From the NCBI GenBank assembly GCA_034440575.1, contig JAOTOL010001635.1, positions 2,153,001 to 2,217,000 of the forward strand: a stretch of DNA of 64,000 nucleotides, written 5' to 3'. The notes below the pieces were generated by a model that ran no database searches, had not been told where the DNA came from, and was given only the letters and a program-made list of their open reading frames with translations. The first letter of the stretch is position 1. Every line of letters begins with the position of its first letter. A program made the position numbers and the translations under genes. This document shows, one piece after another, positions 48,371-51,369 of the stretch. This DNA comes from Imbricaverruca yamaguchii. Lineage: Eukaryota > Arthropoda > Thecostraca > Neoverrucidae.

Positions 48371-50903
48371 GCTCACCATTTCACTCACTGTAGGGTTCCA
48401 TGTATGTCTGTTTCTCTGTAGATCCTGCACTCCTGCGCACTCGACGGCCGCCCCGGGGTGGCTGGACGTCACGTGACGTAGCTGGTCCGTGACACCTGAC
48501 GCCACTGACACGACTCGTTGCCCTCAGATACGTCCAGGAAAACGTCGTGGAGGACCGTGAGGGCGACGACAACATGGAGAGTCTGTCCGAGCGGATGCGC
48601 CAGCTGCGGCAGCTGGGCTACAGGCCCGAGGGCCAGGTGCTGGCCAAGACGCCGATCGAGTACCAGGAGGAGGAGAAGACGCGCCGCAAGGAGACCAACA
48701 AATGGGTCGAGTCGCACTTTATCAGCGAGTCGGCCAGCTCGGAGGAGGGCGAGCCGCGCGGCGGCCGGCAGGGAGTTGACGAAGTGGACCGGCGCCGCGA
48801 CACCAGCACGTGGCACCACCAGCAGAGCTCCGGCACCACGCAGAGGGGCTCGGCGGCGCCCGCCAGCTGGCACCGCTCCGAGAAGTACTCCAAGGAAGTG
48901 CGCGAGACTCCCGACAGCACCTACATAGCGGAGAGTCGGCACGGTCCGCGCGGCAGCTTCGAGCGTGTCCGGGTGCTGCCGGCGGGCAAGGGCGCCGACC
49001 TGCAGTCGGAGGTGGACGAGGACCCCGTGTTCAGCAGCAAGTTCAGCTCGGGCAAGCCGCGCGGCGCCGGCGTCCGGTTCCAGGCGACCGGTCCGGAGCG
49101 GCCGCGCTGGAGCGACTCTGGCCGGCTGTCGCCTCCCACGCAGTCGCCGCCGCCGCCGCCACCGCCGCGTCACCGCAAGAAGGGCCGCGACAAGGCGTCG
49201 CCGTCGCAGCCGCCGCCACCCGACAACCACTACGCCAGCTCGCCGATCCGCGAGCGCTACGAGCGCGACCTCACGTCCGGCCAGACGCGCGAGTACCGGC
49301 GCGACGTGCGCGACTCGTACCGGCCGGACGGCGGCGCGTCGCCGTCGCGACGCCGGCGCCACGGCGACGACGAGCGGCACGGCTCGCACGACAGCCGCCA
49401 CGGCCGTCACTCGCACGATTCGCACCGGTCGGTGAGGGAGTACCGCTTCGGCAGCCCGGAGCGGTCGTACGACGGCCGGCACGAGCGCCGCAGCGTCGAC
49501 AGTCACGGTCGTCGGCTCGACGAGCGCGAGCGCGCGACGGACGCGACAGTCCGCGCCGCGGCCAGCGCAACCGGTCGCCGCGCGCCAGCCGCGAGTCGTC
49601 GCCGCGGCGCGAACGTGGCGCCAGCTCGGACGAGCGCGCCGACCAGCGGCGCCGGCTGACTGGCGACCAGGAGCGCTACGTCAGCTACCGCCAGAGCGAG
49701 TCGCGTCACCACGCCAGCGCCGACCAGCTGGCCGAGCGGCGCCACGTCGCAGCGCCGGTCGGCCGCGACGACGGACGCGACGACGGCCGCTCGCAGACGC
49801 TGCCGAGGCGGCCGCACCGCTTCCCGCCGTCGCCCGTGTTGCGGCCGCCGGACGCGGCCCGCTTCGGCGGCAGCCTCGTCAACGTGTCGCTGAAGCCGCA
49901 GCCGCGCGGCCCGCCGCCGCCGCAGAAGCCGGCGCGCTCGCCGGTCCAGCGCAGCAACAGCCTCTACTCGAAGGACCGGCCGGACGGCCGCGACGCGCGC
50001 CCGGTCAACGACCCGTTCAGCGTCGGCCTCAAGAGCCCCGACATCATCTCCAAGATCCAGCGGACGACCAGCGTGCGGCGCGGCGAGCCGGCCGAGCCGG
50101 ACCGCTACCGCGCCGGCGACGAGCACGCCTCTTCGTCGCTGACGTCGTCCTCAACGCCGCCGCACTCGCACTCGCTCTCGGCGGGCAGCCGCGGGCGGCC
50201 GCACGGCGCGCCGACCGAGCCGCCGCCGCCGCCCGCCAAAAAGGACAACTTCATGCGCGGCCTGATGAAGACGGCGCCCGAGCTGTACAACGTGCTGCAC
50301 GGCAACGAGCGCAGCGACAGCAAGACGCCGTCGCCGAGGCACAGTCCGCGCATGACGCCGCCGCCGCCGCTGCAGCGCGCCCAGTCGCCGGACCGGAGGC
50401 CGGGCGGCACGCACCGGTCGGCTGCGTTCCGGCGCGTGCAGCACCTGCGGGAAGAGGAGGACGCCGGCGGCCGCTCGCGCTCCCACACGCCGCCGGACGA
50501 CGCCTCCTTCCGAAGTGGCGAGCGTCGCAACGTTGTCAAGGTGACTGTCGAGCCTGTCCGGCTACAGCCCGCCCAGCTCGAGCAGCGCGCGCCGAGCAGC
50601 TCGCACCTCGATGCCGCTAACGCTCCCTCCCGTTACAGGTACAACGATGAGATATACACGAGCTCGGCGCGGCAGGCGTCTCCGTCGCCGCAGAGGTCGC
50701 TGGGAGTCGCGGCGGGCAGTGGCGAGCGGGAGGCCGACGCTGGCGGTCCGGGCGTCGGCGGCTCCCGGTCGGTGGTCAGCCGACACCAGAGCCAGACTGA
50801 CGTCACCCGGCCGCGGCACGGCACGCCCCGGTACCTCCAGTACCGGCCCAAACACGAGAACGGCGCCGTCGTGATCGAAATCCGCGACTGGAAGCCGAGG
50901 TGA
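262..50903 (+). CDS. Spliced gene model: large disordered protein (joined exons), family not recognised
   Basis: This joins exons 262-289, 1426-1595, 25108-25269, 35223-35471, 47397-47560 and 48528-50903. All have AG acceptors and GT donors, and the phases agree: the microexon leaves one base, the next exon supplies two; the 1426, 25108 and 35223 exons end on codon boundaries; 47397-47560 leaves two bases that 48528 completes to Arg. The first window exon begins in mid-protein, so the 5' end of this isoform lies to the left of the window. The product is highly charged. It has a conserved-looking N-terminal block ([20 protein letters not shown]), an acidic segment, and an Arg/Ser/Pro-rich C-terminal half without recognisable enzymatic, membrane or globular domains. 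A cytoskeletal or scaffold role would fit such composition but is a guess. A second start is possible at the 15474-17654 exon. An apparent frameshift near 49530 needs checking. Confidence 0.75.
345..497 (-). mobile_element. tRNA-derived SINE, family A, copy 1
   Basis: On the minus strand this starts with a tRNA-like head: A-box-like TAGCCGAGTGGTTAAGG, then B-box-like GGGTTGGACAC 30-odd bases later, in Leu/Ser-tRNA style. A body follows (CACTCAGGACATTT, CCGCGGCACACCGGC, AACAGTGTGGGCGG). The same head and body recur at 43140-43295. It lies in the intron after the microexon. Confidence 0.65.
820..1165 (+). repeat. 26-bp minisatellite with degenerate leader
   Basis: From about 965 the unit (gaggactgtggcactctg then taacatgt) repeats about seven times. 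820-960 holds looser GTGACA/GTGACAC copies. It lies in the intron before the 1426 exon. Confidence 0.8.
1203..1425 (+). repeat. 20-bp minisatellite ending at the 1426 splice acceptor
   Basis: Alternating 10-mers tgtgacagct and tgtgacgggt, about eleven 20-bp units, run up to the acceptor AG at 1424-1425, whose gggttacag looks like a variant of the repeat. Confidence 0.85.
1426..1595 (+). CDS. Main gene exon ([10 protein letters not shown] block)
   Basis: The exon is 170 nt. Its acceptor is the AG at 1424-1425 (gggttacag) and its donor is GTGAGT at 1596. It encodes (D)[19 protein letters not shown], then [18 protein letters not shown], then [19 protein letters not shown], an even mix of charged residues with a Thr-rich tail. 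It ends on a codon boundary, compatible with either the 25108 exon or an optional exon in between. Unlike a typical acceptor there is no clear pyrimidine tract: the bases before the AG are the last units of a 10/20-bp minisatellite. The frame is closed by stops in the intron after the donor. I do not recognise the protein family, although the [13 protein letters not shown] stretch looks like a conserved element rather than random sequence. Confidence 0.82.
4191..4290. repeat. (AT)n microsatellite
   Basis: About 50 AT units, interrupted by two GT steps near its end. Confidence 0.9.
5458..5745 (-). CDS. Unrecognised 95-codon ORF in intron
   Basis: The minus strand encodes [20 protein letters not shown], then [20 protein letters not shown], then [20 protein letters not shown] and a Gly-rich tail. 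The amino-acid mix is more protein-like than the neighbouring random ORFs (balanced hydrophobics, aromatic pattern as in beta-rich proteins). I cannot match it to a family. It may be an exon or relic of an unlisted mobile element, or chance. Confidence 0.2.
   Translation of the reverse strand: MGKLGLFVDPTFGVGSEKTAHVCNINIRIYFYASDTDFTQWLIQAPTDNLASYLEDTIAIYVTPSGGSGFKNIHCGATVGKPMEFHALACHGRLS
7236..8918 (+). pseudogene. Reverse transcriptase ORF of the CR1/L2 element (first part)
   Basis: Residues from about 17 onward match the end of an AP-type endonuclease ([11 protein letters not shown]), a linker rich in Lys/Arg, then the [80 protein letters not shown] and the catalytic FADD box (8700-8711). 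The DFSKAFD and FADD aspartates are all present, so the core looked intact until recently. The first 16 or so codons are probably host sequence before the truncated 5' end. The frame is lost at about 8890 (SVTQQGRI then stop), where the next frame continues with [16 protein letters not shown]. Confidence 0.85.
8895..9528 (+). pseudogene. RT C-terminal part of the CR1/L2 element in two shifted frames
   Basis: After the first frameshift the protein continues as [43 protein letters not shown] (the typical post-RT motif of CR1/L2 and jockey elements). A second shift near 9140 moves it into the frame encoding [35 protein letters not shown] and [18 protein letters not shown] before the stop at about 9528. 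Both shifts are in the same direction and look like single-base losses. Confidence 0.8.
9609..9632 (+). repeat. 3'-terminal octamer repeats of the CR1/L2 element
   Basis: About three tandem copies of ctttatgt mark the element's 3' end; host-like sequence resumes at gtagtgcgcgg. Confidence 0.7.
9633..10954. other. Intron stretch without gene; CA-rich patch
   Basis: Nothing coding is recognised. 10850-10935 is rich in ACAC/ACAT microsatellite-like sequence, followed by a short TA run. Confidence 0.5.
10955..11045 (-). repeat. Second partial copy of the PLE RT (matches 12107-12195)
   Basis: About 85 bases here match 12107-12195 in the same orientation with few differences (shared gcccatcacgacgccatcat and ttggcagaaatatc). 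It starts mid-RT directly after the (AT)n run, as in tandem Penelope insertions. Confidence 0.75.
11042..11075. repeat. (AT)n between the two PLE pieces
   Basis: About 15 AT units join the GIY-YIG end of one PLE copy to the RT fragment of the next. Confidence 0.85.
11065..11370 (-). pseudogene. PLE GIY-YIG endonuclease-like fragment
   Basis: Pieces [12 protein letters not shown], then [16 protein letters not shown], then [15 protein letters not shown], then [13 protein letters not shown] run in order across two frames. They correspond to the conserved Penelope pattern of a Cys/His entry, a YIGxTTxxLSRR core, and a C-terminal IIEA helix. The initial tyrosine of YIG is His here, so activity is unlikely. 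Confidence 0.65.
11570..12280 (-). pseudogene. PLE reverse transcriptase fragment
   Basis: The minus strand encodes [18 protein letters not shown], matching the RT motif (GVAMGSPLGP) of Penelope-like elements. The continuation FTNAYMGHV is in another frame, and further on [18 protein letters not shown] (near 11890-11930) resembles the FLDVNI motif downstream of the catalytic box. The YxDD box itself is not recognisable in a single frame (CAQYVCWHL region). At least two frameshifts separate these pieces. Confidence 0.68.
12281..13727. other. Intron stretch without gene
   Basis: A poly(A)/AT-rich patch at 12450-12520 is followed by a more GC- and CpG-rich part (12620-13150) whose ORFs overlap on both strands without family features. 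No gene is called. Confidence 0.45.
13728..14043. mobile_element. Foldback element: about 120-bp imperfect inverted repeats
   Basis: The left arm (about 13728-13845) and right arm (about 13925-14043) are reverse complements with moderate divergence (both carry aacgaat-tatattgtctttagatg). The centre has a tight palindrome, atcacgagg/cctcgtgat, near 13880-13902. No ORF is inside. This fits a MITE or foldback element; no target-site duplication could be defined. Confidence 0.55.
14105..14235 (+). repeat. Short degenerate repeat, about 30 bp x 4
   Basis: Units share gacattg, then tttagctgtata and a C-rich end (for example tttagctgtataattcccct). Confidence 0.6.
14236..15239. other. Region upstream of the long exon
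   Basis: GC content rises steadily towards 15240. It contains the SINE-B fragment; overlapping ORFs on both strands appear to be GC-bias artefacts. Confidence 0.4.
14945..15003 (+). mobile_element. SINE family B body fragment
   Basis: Similar to the body of the 25345 SINE over about 58 bases (shared ccggcgtgagag and gttg-cgac patterns, roughly three quarters identical by eye). Head and tail are missing. Confidence 0.45.
15240..15473 (+). promoter_or_regulatory. CpG-rich CRE-bearing candidate promoter / 5' UTR
   Basis: The sequence is extremely GC- and CpG-rich, with a full palindromic CRE (TGACGTCA) at 15245-15252, a CCG-triplet run near 15288-15304 and a CACGTG near 15335. It lies immediately upstream of the ATG at 15474. 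No TATA box is visible, as expected for a CpG-type promoter. Confidence 0.5.
15474..17654 (+). CDS. Long 5' exon, probable alternative first exon of the main gene
   Basis: This is an open stretch of 727 codons from ATG ([15 protein letters not shown]) to a donor GTGAGC at 17655. It is about 70% GC and strongly basic, rich in Arg, Ser, Pro and Ala. Short less-degenerate patches stand out: [13 protein letters not shown] near the start, [16 protein letters not shown] near residue 190, [13 protein letters not shown] near residue 405, [16 protein letters not shown] near residue 490, and [13 protein letters not shown] at the end. It ends in phase 0, so it can splice directly to 25108. The preceding 230 bases are CpG-dense with a full CRE and no pyrimidine tract, which favours a first exon. 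However, an AG at 15463-15464 would also leave phase 0, so use as an internal exon cannot be excluded. It might also be a separate nested gene. Long ORFs in the other frames are shadows of the GC-rich codon bias. Confidence 0.72.
18105..18285 (+). repeat. Degenerate repeat of about 40 bp
   Basis: About four and a half units share gtgtcggcatctctggaccc and a C-rich ttgcccctttgac part. Confidence 0.65.
18420..19065 (+). repeat. 64-bp minisatellite
   Basis: The string cctgtccgcgg recurs at 18486, 18550, 18614, 18678, 18742, 18806, 18870, 18934 and 18998, exactly every 64 bases. A CRE (TGACGTCA) lies at 18421-18428 at the left edge. Long ORFs here are repeat artefacts. Confidence 0.9.
19280..19680 (+). 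repeat. 29-bp minisatellite with palindromic core
   Basis: About fourteen units of aggtgtacatccacctgt plus a spacer. AGGTG and CACCT within each unit are inverted repeats, so single-strand hairpins can form. Translations (TCTPE-like) are artefacts. Confidence 0.85.
20545..21785 (+). repeat. 30-bp minisatellite, about 41 copies, open in all six frames
   Basis: The unit combines ccggccgacacccggc and aaaagtgcaccctg, with 29-bp variants lacking one A and a few C-to-T or gacg/gccg changes. Neither strand of the unit contains a stop codon and its length is a multiple of three, so ORFs of 400-520 codons appear in every frame. They are not taken as genes. Confidence 0.92.
23535..23840 (+). repeat. 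Purine-rich GAGA/GATTGA tract
   Basis: Plus strand is dominated by gagag, gagata and gattgag steps; it is a low-complexity region. Confidence 0.7.
24680..24960 (+). repeat. Degenerate AT-rich repeat (gtcgatatttt)
   Basis: The motif tcgatattttg or close variants recurs about twelve times at irregular 15-25-base spacing. Confidence 0.5.
25108..25269 (+). CDS. Main gene exon (acidic segment)
   Basis: The 162-nt exon runs between the acceptor gatcggcag and the donor GTCAGT at 25270. It encodes [19 protein letters not shown], then [20 protein letters not shown], then [15 protein letters not shown]. It is in phase 0 at both ends, so skipping or including it does not alter the frame. A second acceptor AG nine bases downstream (25116) would remove HRK and keep the frame; the choice between them is open. 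The exon is flanked by ordinary non-coding sequence, with a tRNA-derived SINE 75 bases beyond the donor. Confidence 0.82.
25345..25510 (+). mobile_element. tRNA-derived SINE, family B
   Basis: The head has a D-arm/A-box-like TAGCCTAGGGGTAAG and a near-perfect T arm (GTGAG, loop TTCGAGT, CTCAC) that forms the B box. The acceptor stem is not paired, so it is not a functional tRNA gene. A body (accggcgtgagagattgg, gacactacatgactc) and a CCAA/CAAC-rich tail (accaaccaaccaac) follow. It lies 75 bases after the 25269 exon end. Confidence 0.65.
25511..26480. other. Intron stretch with nothing recognised
   Basis: AT-rich, short ORFs only, no repeats longer than a few units. Confidence 0.5.
26489..26803 (+). 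repeat. 52-bp minisatellite, six copies
   Basis: catacaccaggacagctt begins at 26489, 26541, 26593, 26645, 26697 and 26749. Units are nearly identical, differing mainly at gccctggacag versus gccgtggacgg. Confidence 0.9.
26804..28520. other. Intron stretch with nothing recognised
   Basis: Short ORFs on both strands; a GC-rich part (27520-28230) has overlapping open frames without family features. Confidence 0.45.
28530..28795 (+). repeat. 18-bp (and 15-bp) minisatellite
   Basis: Unit catggctgataatctcgt, about fourteen copies, some shortened by three bases. It reads MADNLV on the plus strand. Confidence 0.85.
28845..29262 (+). repeat. 15-bp minisatellite, about 27 copies
   Basis: Unit cggcagcacggctgt with cgacagcac, cggtagcac and agctat variants. 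Frames on both strands remain open as an artefact. Confidence 0.9.
29635..29805 (+). repeat. 14-bp CAGCTG-rich repeat
   Basis: Unit acagctgactgcag with gaps, about ten copies, each with an E-box CAGCTG. Confidence 0.8.
29820..30330. promoter_or_regulatory. Intronic CpG-rich block with two CREs
   Basis: A GC- and CpG-rich block lies between the 25108 and 35223 exons and contains two perfect CREs (TGACGTCA at 29969-29976 and 30173-30180). Flanking introns are less CpG-rich. No convincing coding exon is visible in it. It could be an internal promoter or enhancer. Confidence 0.3.
30331..31135. other. Intron stretch; CGTGACGTGA cluster
   Basis: No gene. 30955-31012 holds a run of imperfect cgtgacgtga pentamers and decamers. 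Confidence 0.45.
31140..31805 (+). repeat. 60-bp minisatellite, about eleven copies
   Basis: Units share accagccgaccaacac, ggcggtggcgggggcagg and gtgggcctgcagcccacctg. Two units carry a gaagggggtctatatc variant, repeated at the array's end. Confidence 0.92.
32490..33615 (+). repeat. 39-bp minisatellite, about 29 copies
   Basis: Unit consists of gggtccgcctgccgacag, taccacccaccccgtgtg and atc/gtg variants. It reads [13 protein letters not shown] on the plus strand. It is interrupted at about 32880 by a short irregular junction. Confidence 0.92.
33616..34435. other. Intron stretch without gene
   Basis: Includes a loose ATTAT/ATTCT microsatellite at about 34160-34255; nothing else recognised. 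Confidence 0.5.
34440..35215 (+). repeat. 22-bp minisatellite abutting the 35223 exon
   Basis: Degenerate units of gtccggatgtctggtgacct, about 35 copies, continue to within a few bases of the acceptor gtgcccggacag. Confidence 0.85.
35223..35471 (+). CDS. Main gene exon (Arg/Gln/Asp-rich)
   Basis: The exon is 249 nt, 83 codons, phase 0 at both ends. Its acceptor is gtgcccggacag and its donor is GTGAGG at 35472. It encodes [20 protein letters not shown], then [19 protein letters not shown], then [20 protein letters not shown], then [20 protein letters not shown] and TNVQ. It is hydrophilic and probably alpha-helical or disordered, with no domain I can name. The acceptor directly follows the last units of a 22-bp minisatellite (34440-35215), leaving no ordinary intron sequence before the exon. 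Confidence 0.83.
35472..39400 (+). other. Intron stretch without recognised gene
   Basis: Mixed composition. A 119-codon ORF at 36426-36785 starts with a hydrophobic stretch ([14 protein letters not shown]) but matches nothing known to me. No repeats of note. Confidence 0.45.
39405..39720 (+). repeat. 23-bp minisatellite, about fourteen copies
   Basis: Unit cagtggtgggaacacggtgg plus gat/cgt/tgt. Because 23 is not a multiple of three, the same peptides appear in rotating frames. Confidence 0.88.
39755..40000 (+). repeat. Degenerate gggtcag repeat, about 22-24 bp
   Basis: Units share gccgggtggggtcag with variable spacing, about ten copies. Confidence 0.65.
41371..41403 (+). promoter_or_regulatory. 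TATA box with Inr-like CACAGT at +30 spacing
   Basis: TATATAAG (41371-41378) follows GC-rich sequence, and CACAGTG is centred about 30 bases downstream, near 41400, the usual TATA-to-start spacing. The next 300 bases are CpG-rich. An ORF at 41462-41689 has only a GTG start, so any transcript may begin with a non-coding exon spliced to 47397. Confidence 0.33.
41938..42495 (-). CDS. Unrecognised 185-codon ORF in intron
   Basis: Open on the minus strand, starting from GTG (or an internal ATG). It contains Cys/His pairs ([20 protein letters not shown]) and ends VHYAEFST. Sequence around it is not GC-biased, so a 185-codon open frame is less expected by chance than those in the GC-rich exons. No family recognised; it could be a mobile-element relic or an exon of a nested gene. 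Confidence 0.2.
   Translation of the reverse strand: MVVTIKRTGSPNVQHGSQIMRSASAAMRQTFQTHGMCPDSRTMVGIRCHQLDKFRPEARRVSSCSRQMIGYRVVTGGLWTDRSCALCATCEDLLPMTFNFRGDARISEASKTCFGTSVFRSGARDPYQAEEHHCGNSACNFGISALKTTKAVTFAALLAKWDSSAEYAGPHDDSQAKVHYAEFST
42985..43135 (+). repeat. 27-bp minisatellite
   Basis: Five to six units of actgcactgtggggatata plus caggagac, ending at the SINE-A copy. Confidence 0.88.
43140..43295 (-). mobile_element. tRNA-derived SINE, family A, copy 2
   Basis: The minus strand matches copy 1 through head and body: GATGGCCCGAGTGTGTTAAG (degraded A box), CCCGTGTTCGACTC (B box intact), CACTCAGGACATTGT, CCGCGGCCCACCGGCG and AACAGTGTGGGCGGCGC. It carries a short extra segment (ataCAAGGAGACA on +) compared with copy 1, and sits between two tandem arrays. 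Confidence 0.65.
43300..44520 (+). repeat. 20-bp minisatellite with higher-order structure
   Basis: Core unit acactgtggggacacacggg with tga, aac and att variants, about 60 copies. From about 44110 a block of about 118 bases (ggacacagtgggacacatac, tgctctgtg) is itself duplicated. Confidence 0.9.
44521..45480. other. Intron stretch without recognised gene
   Basis: A 107-codon plus ORF (44548-44871) and a minus ORF overlap; neither has features of a known family. Confidence 0.45.
45490..47250 (+). repeat. 48-bp minisatellite, about 30 copies, with degenerate end
   Basis: Each unit contains cagtcatgagctaacacc, then gtcaggtcaacagctgta and gcatctgctgct; some are 49 bp (ggtacaac). From about 46935 units degenerate and lengthen. 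Every unit has an ACAGCTGT E-box, and most carry AGGTCA. Stops are present in all frames, so there are no long ORFs. Confidence 0.93.
47258..47340 (+). mobile_element. Possible degraded SINE family B piece before the 47397 exon
   Basis: Contains gtctcacaatc and gctacatgactc in the same order as the family B SINE, with deletions and poor similarity between. It could be coincidental. Confidence 0.25.
47397..47560 (+). CDS. Main gene exon ([12 protein letters not shown] segment)
   Basis: The exon is 164 nt, starting after gtgcccggacag (the same twelve bases that precede the 35223 exon) and ending at donor GTACGC at 47561. It encodes [20 protein letters not shown], then [19 protein letters not shown], then [16 protein letters not shown] with the Arg codon split 2+1 across the intron. 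The split codon is completed by the 48528 exon, which is strong support for both junctions. The following intron is 967 bases and pyrimidine-rich. Confidence 0.84.
47640..47900 (+). repeat. CCCTCCCTC tracts (G-quadruplex-prone minus strand)
   Basis: 47685-47735 is an uninterrupted run of ccctcccct steps; more C/T-rich sequence follows. The minus strand carries many GGG runs at short spacing. It lies in the intron before the terminal exon. Confidence 0.8.
48083..48187 (+). repeat. Two copies of a 53-bp unit
   Basis: cacgtgggtatagcggtacc and cacgtggggtgtggcggtac start the two copies, each ending gcatgatgtcac. Confidence 0.75.
48262..48370 (+). repeat. Long T/CT tract upstream of the terminal exon
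   Basis: About 50 T residues with two C interruptions, followed by (CT)n of about 30 units, 160 bases before the 48528 acceptor. Confidence 0.9.
48528..50903 (+). CDS. Terminal coding exon, RS/Pro-rich, with an apparent frameshift
   Basis: It starts after ccctcag and completes the split Arg codon, giving (R)[19 protein letters not shown], then a charged, probably helical stretch ([36 protein letters not shown]). Next come a poly-Pro run near 49147-49170 and an Arg/Asp/His/Ser RS-like region (49330-49640). The last part has [18 protein letters not shown] near 50252 and ends [11 protein letters not shown] with TGA at 50901-50903. The reading frame changes near 49530, inside a GCGCGC run: the upstream frame stops at 49659 and the downstream frame is open to 50903 with matching composition. 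One extra GC dinucleotide explains it, as sequencing error or mutation. A tiny intron from 49432 is a weaker alternative. A further intron-like segment lies at 50541-50638. An AATAAA follows 448 bases after the stop. Confidence 0.82.
50541..50638 (+). other. Intron-like segment inside the terminal exon
   Basis: It starts GTGACT after AAG and ends ctaacgctccctcccgttacag, a good branch-point, pyrimidine-tract and acceptor combination. It is 98 bases. In the frame used here, reading through keeps the ORF open ([16 protein letters not shown]), while removal leads to VQR and a stop. It may be a retained or regulated intron, or another small frame error upstream may hide the true phase. Confidence 0.4.
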
Positions 50904-51350
50904 TGCCGGCCCGTGCCACCCGTCAACGGTGACATCTAGCGAGCGGGTGATAAACCGACGCTTCTGATGACGGTCGCTGCGCAGGCACCGTCACCACCTG
51001 GCAAGGTGGATGCGTTTGGCCGCCAAACGGAAACAGATACTTATCTTTGTGAGCAGCGGTATAATACTGAATGCGTGTCAATGTAGCGCTTTTTTGTACT
51101 GACATCATGACTGTGACAGATATGTGTGTGTGTGCTGTGTGTGTGTGCAATGTACGTTGACCACAGAAGTACGACGCGCCAACCTTGTGCCACTCGTGCA
51201 TAGTGCGTTTATTTAACAAGAGTCGTGCGACTCGCATCGAACCAGGCGGACGGGTGGGGAAGCTAACCGGAGGCCAGGCGTGTAACCGCTTCATCCGTAT
51301 TAACTGCCGGCCCCCTGCGCAACATGTGCCGTGCTCTCTAACCACGTGTA

Positions 51351-51356
51351 AATAAA
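51351..51356 (+). terminator. Polyadenylation signal AATAAA for the main gene
   Basis: A canonical AATAAA lies 448 bases after the TGA at 50903, followed within 30 bases by GT-rich sequence (ggtggaatgt, cggtttgcggaggtg). The intervening 3' UTR contains a short TG run near 51122-51150 and no long ORF. Confidence 0.55.
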
Positions 51357-51369
51357 CCGGTGGAATGTA

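Noticed and set aside
49432..49502. 71-base intron as explanation of the frame change
   Set aside because: The segment reads as coding ([18 protein letters not shown]) and lacks a pyrimidine tract; a GC dinucleotide insertion is simpler, though not proven.
48469..50126. Antisense ORFs of 345 and 207 codons
   Set aside because: Shadows of the terminal exon; no own features.
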